DNA of 64,000 bases from Bog-473 sp963840245 (GCA_963840245.1 CAWIYI010000014.1:124001-188000); one strand, 5' to 3'. Positions 54,144-63,954 are shown, numbered from the stretch's first letter. Program-made: numbers and translations. The notes: generated by a model from the letters alone, not told the origin.

Positions 54144-55082
54144 ATGCTGGTGCCGTGGGACGAGGCCGCGACCGACCGCCGGACCGGGACACGGCGGCTG
54201 CACCCCTGTTTCACTACACCTCGCCCGACGAGGACAGCGCGCGGTGGTGGGACTTCCCGTTCCGCCCGGGCGACATCGTGGTGAGCACCCGGTCCAAGTC
54301 GGGCACCACCTGGGTCCAGATGATCTGCCTCCTGCTCGTCTTCGGGACCCCCGAGCTGCCCGACCGCCTCGGTGCGCTCTCGCCCTGGCTGGACCACCTC
54401 GTGCGGCCCAAGGAGGAGGTCTTCGCCCGCTTGGACGCCCAGACCCAGCGCCGCGTCATCAAGACCCACACCCCGCTCGACGGCGTGCCGCTGGCGGCGC
54501 GTGCCACCTACATCGTGGTGGGCCGCCACCCGCTCGACGCGGCGGTGTCGTTGTATCACCACAGCAACAACATCGATCGCCGTCGCATGGCCGAGCTCAC
54601 CGGCCAACCCGAGGCCGTCCGGCCGCCGCGGCCGCCCTTGCACGAGTGGCTCGTCGGGTTCGTCGACTGGGAAGGCGATCCCCGCGAGTGGCTCGACACG
54701 CTGCCGGGTGTCATGCTGCACCTCTCCGACGCCTGGGCCCGGCGTCGCGAGCCCAACATCGTGCTGGTGCACTACGACGACCTCGTGACGGACCTGAGCG
54801 GCTCCATGCGCCGGCTCGCCCGGATCGCTCGGGATCCCCGTCGACGAGGAGCGCTGGCCGGCGCTCGTGCACGCCGCCACCTTCGACTCCATGCGCGCCT
54901 CCGCCAGCGCGCCCGACACCCTCGGCGTGCTGAAGGACCCGGCCGCCTTCTTTCGCCGGGGCACGTCGGGCGAAGGGCGGGCGCTCCTGACCGCGGACGA
55001 GGTGGCCCACTACCGTGAGCGCGTCGCGACCCTGGCGCCGGCCGACCTGCTGGCTTGGCTCCACCATGACGGGACGGCGTGA
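54144..55082 (+). CDS. PAPS-dependent sulfotransferase (frameshifted)
   Basis: The sulfotransferase of about 310 aa has the 5'-phosphosulfate loop STRSKSGTTWVQM, DRLGALSPWLDHLVRP, IKTHTPLDGVP, the 3'-phosphate site VGRHPLDAAVSLYHHSNN and LVHYDDLVTD. It transfers sulfate from PAPS to a small-molecule hydroxyl or amine. An extra base at about 54827 moves the C-terminal part (HAATFDSMRASASAPDTLG) to another frame. The start is uncertain: ATG 54144 needs one missing C near 54207, while GTG 54155 needs no correction. Confidence 0.85.
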
Positions 55083-55621
55083 ACGTGCCCATCGTGCCGG
55101 ACGACAAGGACTGGACCTGGGTGCTCGAGCGCCGGTGTCCCGAGTGCGGGTTCGACGCCGCGGCGGTGGCACCCGCGTCGATCGGTCCCCTGCTGCGCGC
55201 CAACGCGGCAGCCTGGGCGCGCGTCCTGCAGCAGCCCGATGCCGCACTGCGCCGGCGCCCGGCCGGCGACCGCTGGTCGCCGCTCGAGTACGCCTGCCAC
55301 GTGCGCGACGTCTGCACGCTGTACCGCCAACGGCTCGACCTGATGCTGCGTGAGGACGACCCGCTGTACCCGAACTGGGACCAGGACGTGACGGCGGTCG
55401 AGGAGCGTTACGGCGAGCAGGACCCCGTCGTCGTGTCGGCGCAGCTGCATGACTCCGCCACCGGGCTGGCGGCGGCTTTCGACGCCGTCGAGGGCGAGCA
55501 GTGGTTGCGGCGGGGTCGGCGCAGCGACGGTGCCCGCTTCAGCGTCGCGGGCTTCGGCCGCTACTTGCTCCACGACCCGGTCCATCACCTCTACGACGTC
55601 ACCGGGGATCGGAACGAGTGA
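55079..55621 (+). CDS. DinB-like protein
   Basis: The 180-aa four-helix protein begins CPECGFDAAAVAPASI then RWSPLEYACHVRDVCTLYRQRL, with metal-ligand histidines in EYACHVRDV, HDSATG and a C-terminal HDPVHHLYDV. This is the DinB/mycothiol-dependent-isomerase fold. It probably acts as a thiol transferase or isomerase on an unknown substrate. GTG 55079 overlaps the sulfotransferase stop (GTGA), so the two are coupled. Confidence 0.85.
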   Translation: MNVPIVPDDKDWTWVLERRCPECGFDAAAVAPASIGPLLRANAAAWARVLQQPDAALRRRPAGDRWSPLEYACHVRDVCTLYRQRLDLMLREDDPLYPNWDQDVTAVEERYGEQDPVVVSAQLHDSATGLAAAFDAVEGEQWLRRGRRSDGARFSVAGFGRYLLHDPVHHLYDVTGDRNE

Positions 55622-55641
55622 CGCCCCCAGAACGAGTCCGC

Positions 55642-56425
55642 TCAGTCGGGAAGCAGTCGCGCCGATTCGGGCTCGAGATGAATGGTGGCGTGGGTGATCG
55701 TCCGCAGCGCCGAGGCCGGGCACGCGGTCGTGATCGGTCCGGTCAGGGCGGCGGCCACCGGCTCCGCCTTGCGCGCCTCGGGGACGATGGCCAGCACGCG
55801 GCGCGGCGCGCAGAAGGGCCGGGATCGTCACGGTGATGGCGTGGGTCGGGACGGCGTCGAGGTCGGCGAAGTGGCCCTCGTGCACCTGCTGCATGCGGCA
55901 GGCTGCCTCCAACTCCACCACCTTGACGTCGTAGGGATCGGCGAAGTCGGCCACCGGCGGGTCGTTGAAGGCCAGGTGCCCGTTCTCGCCCACGCCGAGG
56001 CAGCACAGGTCGAGCGGATGCTGCCGCAGGAGGTCGGAGTAGCGGCGGGATTCGGCGTCGGCGTCACCGAGACCCTCGATGTAGAAGGACGCCTTCGGGC
56101 GTGCCGGCTCCACGATGCGCTCGCGGATCCAGCGCTGGAAGCCGGCCGGGTGATCCGGTCCCACGCCGACGTACTCGTCCATGTGGAAGACGATGATGTC
56201 GGCCCATGGGATCCCCTCGGTCTCGTGGACCAGTGCGTGCACGAAGGCCAGCTGGGAGTTGCCAGTAGCGAACATGGCGTGCGCCGTGCCCCGGGCCTCC
56301 ACGGCGGCTTGGAGAACATCGCTCGCCTCGTCGGCAGCGGCGCGGGCCATGGCGGCGACATCGGCGTGCACGTGCACGGCGACCCCGTCGATGGTCCTGG
56401 TCCCCGTTTGCACGACGTTCAGCAT
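55642..56425 (-). CDS. NagB-like glucosamine-6-phosphate deaminase (one-base frameshift)
   Basis: The deaminase of about 260 aa has the first-domain FATGNSQLAFVHALV, active-site HMDEYVGVGPDHPAGF, GLGDADAESRRY and the catalytic GVGENGHLAFNDPP. It removes the amino group from glucosamine-6-phosphate to give fructose-6-phosphate. The C-terminal frame (RVLAIVPEARKAEPVAAALTG onward) lies after an extra base at about 55797-55812. It is divergent from the threonine dehydratase, with 30 bp between starts. Confidence 0.85.
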
Positions 56426-56455
56426 GCCAGGCGCGCCTCGGCCAGACTGGACCCG

Positions 56456-57416
56456 GTGCGCGACGTGGAGCTCCCCGGGCCGGCCCATCGGGAGGCGGCA
56501 TGGAAGGCGGTGCGCCGCTTCCTCGCCGTGACCCCGGTGGTGGGTGTTCCCCAGCTGGGCCGCTCGGTGTCGGTGAAGGTGGAGACCGTCCAGCCCACCG
56601 GGTCGTTCAAGGTGCGCGGCGGCCTGGCGGCCGTGTCGGCCACGCTCGAGCAGGACCCCGGGCGCGCCGTGGTGGCGTCGTCCGCCGGCAACCACGGCCT
56701 CGGTCTGGCCTACGCGGCGTCCAAGGTCGGCGGCACCGTCACCGTCGTGGTGCCGACCGGCGCTTCGGCGGCGAAGGTGTCGGCCCTTCAGCAGTTCGAA
56801 GTCCGCCTCGTCCTGCACGGCGCGGGCTACCGCGAGGCCGAGACCCACGCCCTCGAGCTGGCCGCCCGTCGAAGGGAGCCGCTATGTCTCGCCCTACAAC
56901 GACCCCGACGTGATTGCCGGCCAGGCAACGGTGGCCCGGGAATTGGTCGAACAGGTGCCCGAGCTCGGCACGGTGGTCGTGCCGTGCGGGGGAGGGGGGC
57001 TGCTGGCGGGCGTCATCCTCGGCCTCGAGGGGACGGACGTGCGCGTCGTCGGGGTCGAGTCCGAGGCCTCACCCTCCATGAGCACCGCACTGGCCGCGGG
57101 AGCCATCGTGCCCATCGAGGTCGAGCCGACCGTGGCGGACGGGCTGGCGGGCAACCTCGAGCCGGGCGCAGTGACCGTCGGCGTCGCGCTCGACCACGGC
57201 GTCGACGTCCTCACCGTCAGCGAGGCCGACATCCGCTCCGCCATGGCCTTCTCGGCGTCCAAGATGGGCCTCGTCCTTGAAGGCGCGGGGGCCGTCGGGG
57301 TCGCCGCGTTGCGGGCGGGGGTGGTGACCCCCGACGCCGAGGGGAGAGAGACCGTCGTGCTGTTGACGGGGCGCAACGTGGCGCCGAAGCTCCTCTCGGA
57401 GGTGCTCCATTCCTGA
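56456..57416 (+). CDS. Threonine/serine dehydratase, PLP-dependent (one-base frameshift)
   Basis: The enzyme of about 319 aa has the PLP-lysine motif PTGSFKVRGG, SSAGNHGLGLAYAA and the phosphate-binding VVVPCGGGGLLAG. It eliminates ammonia from threonine or serine to give a 2-oxo acid. There is no ACT regulatory domain, so it is the short catabolic type. One extra base in GGG 56874-56876 splits the chain before the YVSPYNDPDV segment. The start is GTG 56456 or the in-frame GTG 56465. Confidence 0.88.
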
Positions 57417-58227
57417 AGTCAGCGCCAACGGTGCCACGCTCAATTACGAGGTCACAGGGGACGGCGAGCCGCTCCTGCTCATCGCCGGCTGCGGCCAGCC
57501 CGCCGTCGCCTGGCACCTGTCGCTCGTGCCGTCCCTCGCGGCCGCCGGGTACCGCGTCGTCACCTTCGACAACCGCGGGGTGGAGCCGTCCTCCTCGCCA
57601 CCGGCGCCCTACAGCATCGACGGCATGGCGTCCGACACCGTCGCGCTCCTCGACCATCTCGGGTGGGTCGAGCCGGTGCGCGTCGCCGGGCACTCCATGG
57701 GTGGCTGGATCGCCGAGACGCTGGTGCTGGACCAGCCGGAACGGGTCCGGTCCGCCGCGCTGATGGGCAGCGCCAATGCGCCGACGGCCTGGGAGGTCGC
57801 CATCACGACAGTCGAGCGGGACCTGGCCCGCCTCGACTACGACCTGCCCCGGCTCTTCTACGCCACCGAGACCTTGCGGTACCTTCCGATCGCCGACATT
57901 CAGGACAACGAGGTCGTCAGCACCTGGCTGTCGATGATGGGCGACCTGCCGGTGTGGCCCAACCCGGGGCGCCTGGGCCAGTACGAGGCGGCCCTGGCCT
58001 GGTCGACCGACCCGGCCCGCACCACCCGCTGGCCCGAGGTGCGGGTCCCCTGTCTGGTGCTGGCCTTCGAGCACGACGTCGACTCGCCGCCGCGCTACGC
58101 CCGCCTGGCCGCCGAGGCCATCCCCGGCTGCGACTACCGCGAGGTCGCCGGTTCGGGCCACATCGGCATCATCACCCACGCCGACGCGGTGGCCGCCTAC
58201 CTGATCGAGTTCTTCGCCCGCACCTGA
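57409..58227 (+). CDS. Alpha/beta hydrolase (apparent ATT start)
   Basis: The 272-aa hydrolase has LLLIAGCGQPAVAWH, FDNRGVEPSS, the nucleophile GHSMGGWIAE, acid in AFEHDVDSPP and His in GSGHIG. The N-terminal strand (PEVSANGATLNYEVTGDG) belongs only if translation starts at ATT 57409, which has GGAGG six bases upstream and overlaps the dehydratase stop. The next usable start would remove the oxyanion loop. The substrate is unknown. Confidence 0.82.
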   Translation: MPEVSANGATLNYEVTGDGEPLLLIAGCGQPAVAWHLSLVPSLAAAGYRVVTFDNRGVEPSSSPPAPYSIDGMASDTVALLDHLGWVEPVRVAGHSMGGWIAETLVLDQPERVRSAALMGSANAPTAWEVAITTVERDLARLDYDLPRLFYATETLRYLPIADIQDNEVVSTWLSMMGDLPVWPNPGRLGQYEAALAWSTDPARTTRWPEVRVPCLVLAFEHDVDSPPRYARLAAEAIPGCDYREVAGSGHIGIITHADAVAAYLIEFFART

Positions 58228-58273
58228 GCCCGCCGCACCGCCGACCAGCCGCCGAAGTGCGACGGGCAGAACG

Positions 58274-59917
58274 TCATTGGCGGAAGCTCAAGTACTGGTG
58301 CACGGCGCCGACGCAGGCCGACCCCTCGCCGACGGCACCCGCCACCCGCTTCGTGGATCCGGAGCGCACATCGCCCACGGCGAACAGCCCGGGGTGGCTC
58401 GTCTCGAACGGCAGCGGAAGGCGGTTCTGGGCGGTCCAGCGGTCGTCGAGGTCCTCGGGGCTCAGGGCGCGGTCCGTCAGGACGAAGCCCTTGCTGTCGA
58501 GGGCGGCGCACCCGGAGATCCAGTCCGAGGACGGGTCGGCTCCGATGAAGGAGAAGAGCCCGGTGCAGGGGACCTCCGTCGTCCCGTCCGTGTCCGTGAT
58601 CTCGACCGCGTGCAGGTCCTGTTGGCCGACGAGCCGGGTGATCTGCGCCTCCGTCCGCACGGTGATGCGTGGGTGCCTGTCGATGCGGTCGGTGAGGTAG
58701 CGGGACATGCTCTTCCCGAGATCGGCAGCGCGGATGACGATGGTCACCGAGGAGCACGTATCGGAGAGGAACATCGCCGCCTGCCCGGCCGAGTTCCCAC
58801 CGCCGACGACGATCACCGGTTCGGCGCCGCACTGGCGACGCTCCATTTCCGTCGCCGCGTAGTACACGCTGGTGCCCTCGAACTCGTCGAGCCGGTCGAC
58901 CGGGAGACGTCGGTAGCGCGCACCGCTGGCGACGATGACGGCGCGGGCGGCCAACTCCGTGCCGTCGGAAAGCCCGAGGACCAGGTGGCCCGCCTCCTCG
59001 CGCAGCGATGTGGCCTCACACGGGGCGGTGAGGGAGGCGCCGAACTTCTCGGCCTGGATCATGGCCCGCCGAGTCAGGTCGCCACCCGAGATCCCCGTGG
59101 GGAACCCGAGGTAGTTCTCGATCCGTGAGCTCGACCCCGCCTGGCCACCGACGGCGAACTTCTCGAGGCCGAGCGTGCGCAGTCCCTCGGAGGCGCCGTA
59201 GACGGAGGCGGCCAGGCCGGCGGGACCTCCGCCGACGACGACCAGGTCGAAGCAGCGGTCGGGCAGGCTCTGCACCGTGAGGCCCAGGTACTCGGCCAAA
59301 GAGCCGGGGGTGGGGCGCCGCAGGACCGATCCCGAGGTGATGACGACGGGCAATTCGTTGGGGTCGATGCCGAACTGCTCCAGGACGGTGTCCACGGTGG
59401 GGTCGCTGTCGGGGTCGAGCCACTCGTAGGGGATGCCGCTGCGAGCCACGAATTCGCGCAGCTGCTGGCAGTCCGGACAGAAGCGGGACCCGATGATCCG
59501 CAGCGACGCCGATGCACCGGTGAGGAGGACCGAGCGCCGGGCCATGAGCGCAACCAGGATCGTGTCACCGAGCCCGGGGTCGGTGGCGATGAGACGGCGC
59601 AACGAGTCCCGCGGGACCACGATCACCTCACTGGGCTCGACGGCACGGGCGGACACGAACACGCGCATGCCGGTGAGCAAGTTGAGCTCCCCGATGAACT
59701 TGCCTGGTCCGTGTTCCGCGACGATCTGTTCCTGGGTCCCGTCGTGGGTCACGATCTCGATCGCTCCCGACACCACGGCATTGAAGTCGTAGGACACGTC
59801 GCCTTCGCGGAACAGGTACTCGCCGGCGGCGATCGGTCGCCGCGTCCCCAGCTTGTCGAGGACCGCCATGTCGGCGTCGGTCAGCGTCGGAAATGCCGTG
59901 TCGAAGTCATCGGCCAT
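58274..59917 (-). CDS. cNMP-binding/glutaredoxin-like/thioredoxin-reductase-like fusion protein
   Basis: The 547-aa protein begins with a cyclic-nucleotide-binding domain (residues about 20-120, GPGKFIGELNLLTGM). A glutaredoxin-like domain follows (about 138-215) with the redox pair CPDC, then a thioredoxin-reductase-like FAD/NAD domain (VVVGGGPAGLAASVYGASEG, GGGNSAGQAAMFL, LFAVGDVRSGS). The CxxC usually found in thioredoxin reductase is absent where it should lie (YYAATEMERRQC), so the N-terminal CPDC may supply the thiol pair. The cNMP-domain could gate activity. It is a known but uncommon architecture. Confidence 0.88.
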   Translation of the reverse strand: MADDFDTAFPTLTDADMAVLDKLGTRRPIAAGEYLFREGDVSYDFNAVVSGAIEIVTHDGTQEQIVAEHGPGKFIGELNLLTGMRVFVSARAVEPSEVIVVPRDSLRRLIATDPGLGDTILVALMARRSVLLTGASASLRIIGSRFCPDCQQLREFVARSGIPYEWLDPDSDPTVDTVLEQFGIDPNELPVVITSGSVLRRPTPGSLAEYLGLTVQSLPDRCFDLVVVGGGPAGLAASVYGASEGLRTLGLEKFAVGGQAGSSSRIENYLGFPTGISGGDLTRRAMIQAEKFGASLTAPCEATSLREEAGHLVLGLSDGTELAARAVIVASGARYRRLPVDRLDEFEGTSVYYAATEMERRQCGAEPVIVVGGGNSAGQAAMFLSDTCSSVTIVIRAADLGKSMSRYLTDRIDRHPRITVRTEAQITRLVGQQDLHAVEITDTDGTTEVPCTGLFSFIGADPSSDWISGCAALDSKGFVLTDRALSPEDLDDRWTAQNRLPLPFETSHPGLFAVGDVRSGSTKRVAGAVGEGSACVGAVHQYLSFRQ

Positions 59918-59970
59918 CGTCGGGTCTCCTCAGGGGTGTGCCGGCGGGACGGGGCGCGCCAACGAGAGCG

Positions 59971-60108
59971 CTATTCGGGTTCTGGTCGGCCGCCCGACCA
60001 GTCGGAGTGGGGGTCAGAGGCGGGAAACGAGTCTTCTTCTTGCCCGTCGAGGTAGTCGTCGGGGTCCGCCTCGACCTCGTCCGGCTCGTCCTGTGATGTC
60101 GCCCTCAC
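59971..60108 (-). CDS. 45-aa acidic small protein
   Basis: The GTG-started (60108) frame encodes a short, highly acidic peptide ending EDSFPASDPHSDW then GGRPEPE. The FPASDP motif recurs in small bacterial proteins of unknown role, which supports this as a genuine gene. A GGAGAGGG sequence lies about nine bases upstream. Because of its size the call rests on the motif only. It lies between the fusion reductase and the acetyltransferase on the same strand. Confidence 0.6.
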   Translation of the reverse strand: MRATSQDEPDEVEADPDDYLDGQEEDSFPASDPHSDWSGGRPEPE

Positions 60109-60220
60109 TTCGTCGTGCCCTCTCCGTCGAAAGTGCCAGATCTCCCGCGAAGGACTACACCTTGGGAATTGACCGCGCAAGGCCGACCGGCCTTGGGGTC
60201 GCGGCCGGGACGCGGGGGAC

Positions 60221-60538
60221 TCACGACGGGGGACGTGGCGTCTCCCAGTCGATGTCGACCGCAGCCGCCTTGGCGGGGTGGTCGCCCAACCAGCGTCGGG
60301 CGAAGGGGCACCAGGGCACCACGGTCAGCGCGTTGGCCCGGGCGCGCTCCAGGGCGGCTTGGACCAGCCGGCCTGCGATGCCCCGCCCGCCCCACTCCTC
60401 GGGGACTTCGGTGTGGAGCAACAGCAGCCGGTCGCCCTCGACGAGGTAGACGAGCTCGGCCTCGGTCCCATCCTCTCGGATGACGAAGCGGCTGGCGGCG
60501 GTATCGTCGACGACCGGTGCCTCGGTCGGAATCGTCAT
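60221..60538 (-). CDS. GCN5-like N-acetyltransferase, small YidJ type
   Basis: The 105-aa domain contains RFVIREDGTEAELVYLVEGDRLLLLHTEVPEEWGGRGIAGRLVQAAL, ALTVVPWCPFARRWL and a short tail, matching the compact GNAT-like proteins in which the Gly-rich acetyl-CoA loop GGRGIAGRL and a Cys in WCPF are conserved. It may acetylate amines. ATG at 60538 begins the frame, and the gene is divergent from pirin. Confidence 0.85.
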   Translation of the reverse strand: MTIPTEAPVVDDTAASRFVIREDGTEAELVYLVEGDRLLLLHTEVPEEWGGRGIAGRLVQAALERARANALTVVPWCPFARRWLGDHPAKAAAVDIDWETPRPPS

Positions 60539-60602
60539 GGGTGTTGCCCCCCGGTCAATGCGGTTCTGTGCCTGCCACCCTAAAGGCGTCGGAGGGAACA
60601 TC

Positions 60603-61533
60603 GTGAGTGGGCCAGTCGCCACCGACGACGCGGCGCCCGTGCGCGGGGCTCCGGCCCAGGCCGACGGCCCGGTGGTCGAGATCGCCCCGGGGCGCCTCAC
60701 CCAGGTGGGTTCGTTGCCGGTCCGCCGGGTCCTGCCACAACGCCCGCGCCGCACCGTGGGGTCCTGGTGCTTCGTCGATCATGCCGGCCCCGTCCCGGTC
60801 GAACCGGGCATGGCGTTCGGCATCGGACCACATCCCCACATGGGCCTGCAGACCGTGACCTGGCTCGTGGCCGGCGAGCTCCTGCACCTCGACAGCCTGG
60901 GTTCCGAGCAGCTCATCCGGCCCGGCCAGCTGAACCTCATGACCGCGGGCCACGGGGTGTCCCACGCCGAGGAGGATCCGGCGCGGGCCGAAGAGGTGCA
61001 CGCGGTCCAGCTCTGGGTGGCCCAGCCGGCCGACACCCGAGACGGTCCGGCCGCCTTCGAGCATCATGCCGAGCTGCCGCGCCTCGAGTTCGACCACGCC
61101 GAGGGGACCGTGCTCGTGGGTGACGTGGCGGGAGTCACCTCGCCGGCGCGGCGCGACACCGAGCACATGGGAGTAGAGCTCAGGCTGCGCGGGCCCGGCG
61201 CAGTGGTGCCGCTCCGCACAGACTACGAACACGCCCTGGTCGTGCTCGAGGGCAGGGTCACGGTGGATGGTGTGGTGGTGGAGCCGGGCGTGCTGGCCTA
61301 TCTCGGTTCGGCCCGGGACGAGTGCCGGTTCCAGGTGGAGGTGCCGGCGCGGGCCCTCCTGCTCGGAGGCGTGCCGTTTCCCGAGGCCGTTCTCATGTGG
61401 TGGAACTTCGTCGGCGCGCAGCCGCGAGGAGGTCTCCGAGGCCAGACGGCAATGGACGGCCGACGACGGCCGTTTCGGGCGGGTGCGATCCTCGCTCAGC
61501 CGGATCGAGGTGGGCGCGCCCCCCTGGGAGTGA
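60603..61533 (+). CDS. Pirin family protein (one-base frameshift near C-terminus)
   Basis: The bicupin protein of about 309 aa has the pirin N-terminal cupin with metal-ligand histidines in FGIGPHPHMGLQTVTWL and MTAGHGVSHAEEDP, the VHAVQLWVAQP strand, and a second cupin-like half. GTG 60603 follows GGAGGG at the right distance. The C-terminal frame (SREEVSEARRQWTADDGRFG onward) lies after an extra base at about 61417-61424. Some pirins act as quercetinases, others as nuclear or redox cofactors; the role here is unknown. Confidence 0.85.
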
Positions 61534-61600
61534 TCGATCGCCCGAGCCCGGAGGGCTCACCGCCGTCGGCCATCGGAGCGCCGTTGGCTGGAGCCGCTGG

Positions 61601-62842
61601 CTACGTGTCGGACCCGAATGCGCCCCCCTCCCGGGCAGCGGAGATCTGATCGTCGTCATATCCCAGCACCGAGCGCAGGACAGCCTCGGTGTGCTGGCCG
61701 ACCGTCGGCGCCTTCGCCGGATGAGCGAGTTCCTCGCCGACGAAGTGCAGCGGCGTGAAGAGTTGGTCCGCTCCCATGTCCGACGCGGGGAGGAGCGGGA
61801 AGCGGTCGGCGAACTGCGGGTCGTCCAGCAGCGTCTTGGGTGTGTTGACCGGGGCGATCGGCGTGTTGACCCGCCCGCCGAATTCCAGCCACTCCTGGGA
61901 CGTCTTCGTGCGAAAGATGTCGCGCAGCTCGCGCTGGAGCTCGCGGTTTCCTCGTGCGTGGTCGGCATACTTCGATCCCGGCCAGCGCTCGAAGAGGTCC
62001 GGCCGGTCCACGGCCTCGCAGAAGTTCTTCCAGAAGGCCTGCTCGGAGGCCATGAAGAGGACGTAGCGTCCGTCGGCGGCCTCGTAGACCTGGTAGCGCA
62101 CACCCTCGACCATGCCGGCGGTGCCCGGGGCGCGGCGCTCGTAGTCGTCGGACTTGTTGCCGGTCACCTCCGACTCGGGCCGCTCGTAGGCCCGCCAGGA
62201 CTCGGAGCGGTACCAGTCCATGGCGGCCGCGGCGTCGGATTGCGCCAGGTCGATGTACGAGCTCTCACCCGTCTCGCGGGCGCGGATGACCGCGGCCAAA
62301 ATGCCGAGGGCGCCGTAGAGCGGACCGGCGTTGATGCCGATGGAGACGTGCTCGGGGATGTAGGTGAACCCCTCGTCGTCGGTGGCCACATTGACGATGC
62401 CCGCCCAGGTGTCGTAGGCGACGCCGTGGCTCGGGTAGTCCCGGTACGGGCCGGTCATGCCGTAGCCCGAGATGGTGCAGAACACGATCTTGGGGTTGAG
62501 GACTCGCAGGTCGTCGTATCCGACCCCGCGCCGCGCCAGCGCTCCGGGCCGCATGGCCTCGACGACGACGTCCGCGTCGGTGGCCAGTTCCTTGAGGATG
62601 GCGACGCCGGCGTCGGTGCGCAGGTCGAGCACAAGGGAGCGCTTCCCCCGGTTGAGGTGCAGGTGCATGAGCGAGATGCCCTCGACGATGGGCCATGTCA
62701 TCTCGCGGATGTAGTCACCGGCGGGCGGTTCGACCTTGATCACGTCGGCGCCGAGGTCGACCAGGGCCGTGGTGATGGCGGCCGGCCCCAGGGCCGAGCA
62801 CTCGATGATCCTCAATCCGTGCAGTGGCGGCGTCGTCGCCAT
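61601..62842 (-). CDS. CaiB/BaiF family III CoA transferase
   Basis: The 413-aa protein has the family-III landmarks: LHGLRIIECSALGPAAITTALVDLGADVIKVEPP, LNRGKRSLVLDLRT, VVVEAMRPGALARRGVGYD, ISGYGMTGPYRDYPSHG and YIDLAQSDAA. Such enzymes move CoA between carboxylic acids, as in the degradation of bile acids, oxalate or aromatic acids. The substrate is unknown. ATG 62842 follows GGGAGGTCCG. The FadD-like ligase of this window could generate similar CoA esters but is 48 kb away. Confidence 0.92.
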   Translation of the reverse strand: MATTPPLHGLRIIECSALGPAAITTALVDLGADVIKVEPPAGDYIREMTWPIVEGISLMHLHLNRGKRSLVLDLRTDAGVAILKELATDADVVVEAMRPGALARRGVGYDDLRVLNPKIVFCTISGYGMTGPYRDYPSHGVAYDTWAGIVNVATDDEGFTYIPEHVSIGINAGPLYGALGILAAVIRARETGESSYIDLAQSDAAAAMDWYRSESWRAYERPESEVTGNKSDDYERRAPGTAGMVEGVRYQVYEAADGRYVLFMASEQAFWKNFCEAVDRPDLFERWPGSKYADHARGNRELQRELRDIFRTKTSQEWLEFGGRVNTPIAPVNTPKTLLDDPQFADRFPLLPASDMGADQLFTPLHFVGEELAHPAKAPTVGQHTEAVLRSVLGYDDDQISAAREGGAFGSDT

Positions 62843-62919
62843 CGGACCTCCCGTCGTCAGAGGCCGGATCGTAGCGGCCGCCGACCCGGGCACTCGGAGC
62901 CGCAGCTCGCCATACTGGG

Positions 62920-63954
62920 ATGATGGAGACGGAGGCCCTCGACGATGCCTTGACGGTCTTCGCCGCCACCGCACCTCGTTTCGGCTCGGTCGGCCTGGCC
63001 AATCACGGTCCCATGGCCGCGGAGGCACTGGCCCACCTGGGGCGGCACGATGCCATCGCAGGCTGGGTGGCGCGGTACCGGACGCGCCTCGAGGAAGCGC
63101 CGCCGGCGGCCCGGCCCCTGACCGAGGAGGACTGGCCCGCCGCTCTCGGGGAGGCCGACCGCTACCCCGAATGGCTCGCGCTGTTCGAGCGGGAGATCGC
63201 CGATCGTCCCACCGCGGCCGTGGTGGGGGAGTGGGCGCCGCGGCTGCTCCCCGGGTCCGTCGGCGCCGCCACCCACGGCCTGATCCGTACCGGCCACGCG
63301 CTGCGTGCGTTCGGCGTCGCCGACACACCGGCCCGGCGCCTCGAGGTCGCGAACGGCATGGCCTTCTGGGCGTCGAGTTACCAGGAACTGCCCGGGCCGC
63401 CACTGCTGATCGGGCACGAAGGTGTGGCCGACGCCTTGGCCGACCTGCCCTACCTTGCCGAGGACGCGCCGCGTCCGGTGCTCATCAGCGACCGGGTCGC
63501 CGCCGTGGCGGACATCGCCGACGAATTCGAGCAGGCGGTGGCGTCGCTCGGTTGGACCGGCGAGGCGGTGGACCTGCTCGACCAGCTGGCGTCGGGTGGA
63601 GCGCGGGCGTACCTGCGCAATGCTGACGCCGGCGGTGCGATCGGCCTGCTGCACTCCGTGACGTCACCACTGGCCTGCGAGTTGTTGTTCCTGTGGCTGG
63701 CTCAGGAAGACCGTGACGCCGCCTTGGGCTACGTCTGGCAGGCCGCGGCGGCGTTGCACGTCGCCTACGACGTCGACCGGATCGCACCTGACCCGACGCT
63801 TCCTCGCCCCGACGCCGAGACCCTGGTGGATCGTGCGGTGGCCTCGGGCGACGAGCACGCCATCAAGCTGACCGAGGCCGCGTTGCGCAGCTTCGGTCGC
63901 AGCGCCGATGCGGTCCTCCTTCTGGCCGCCGCCGACGCGTGCGACCGCCTCTGA
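62920..63954 (+). CDS. Questin oxidase-like protein
   Basis: The 344-residue, helix-rich protein contains the family-like N-terminal NHGPMAAEALAHLGRHDAIAGWV, a central HGLIRTGHALRAFG and a C-terminal HAIKLTEAALRSF region. The pattern fits the questin-oxidase family (known from fungal Baeyer-Villiger-type ring cleavage, with bacterial homologues of unknown role). It begins with two successive ATG codons. It is divergent from the CoA transferase, 77 bp apart. Confidence 0.8.
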   Translation: MMETEALDDALTVFAATAPRFGSVGLANHGPMAAEALAHLGRHDAIAGWVARYRTRLEEAPPAARPLTEEDWPAALGEADRYPEWLALFEREIADRPTAAVVGEWAPRLLPGSVGAATHGLIRTGHALRAFGVADTPARRLEVANGMAFWASSYQELPGPPLLIGHEGVADALADLPYLAEDAPRPVLISDRVAAVADIADEFEQAVASLGWTGEAVDLLDQLASGGARAYLRNADAGGAIGLLHSVTSPLACELLFLWLAQEDRDAALGYVWQAAAALHVAYDVDRIAPDPTLPRPDAETLVDRAVASGDEHAIKLTEAALRSFGRSADAVLLLAAADACDRL

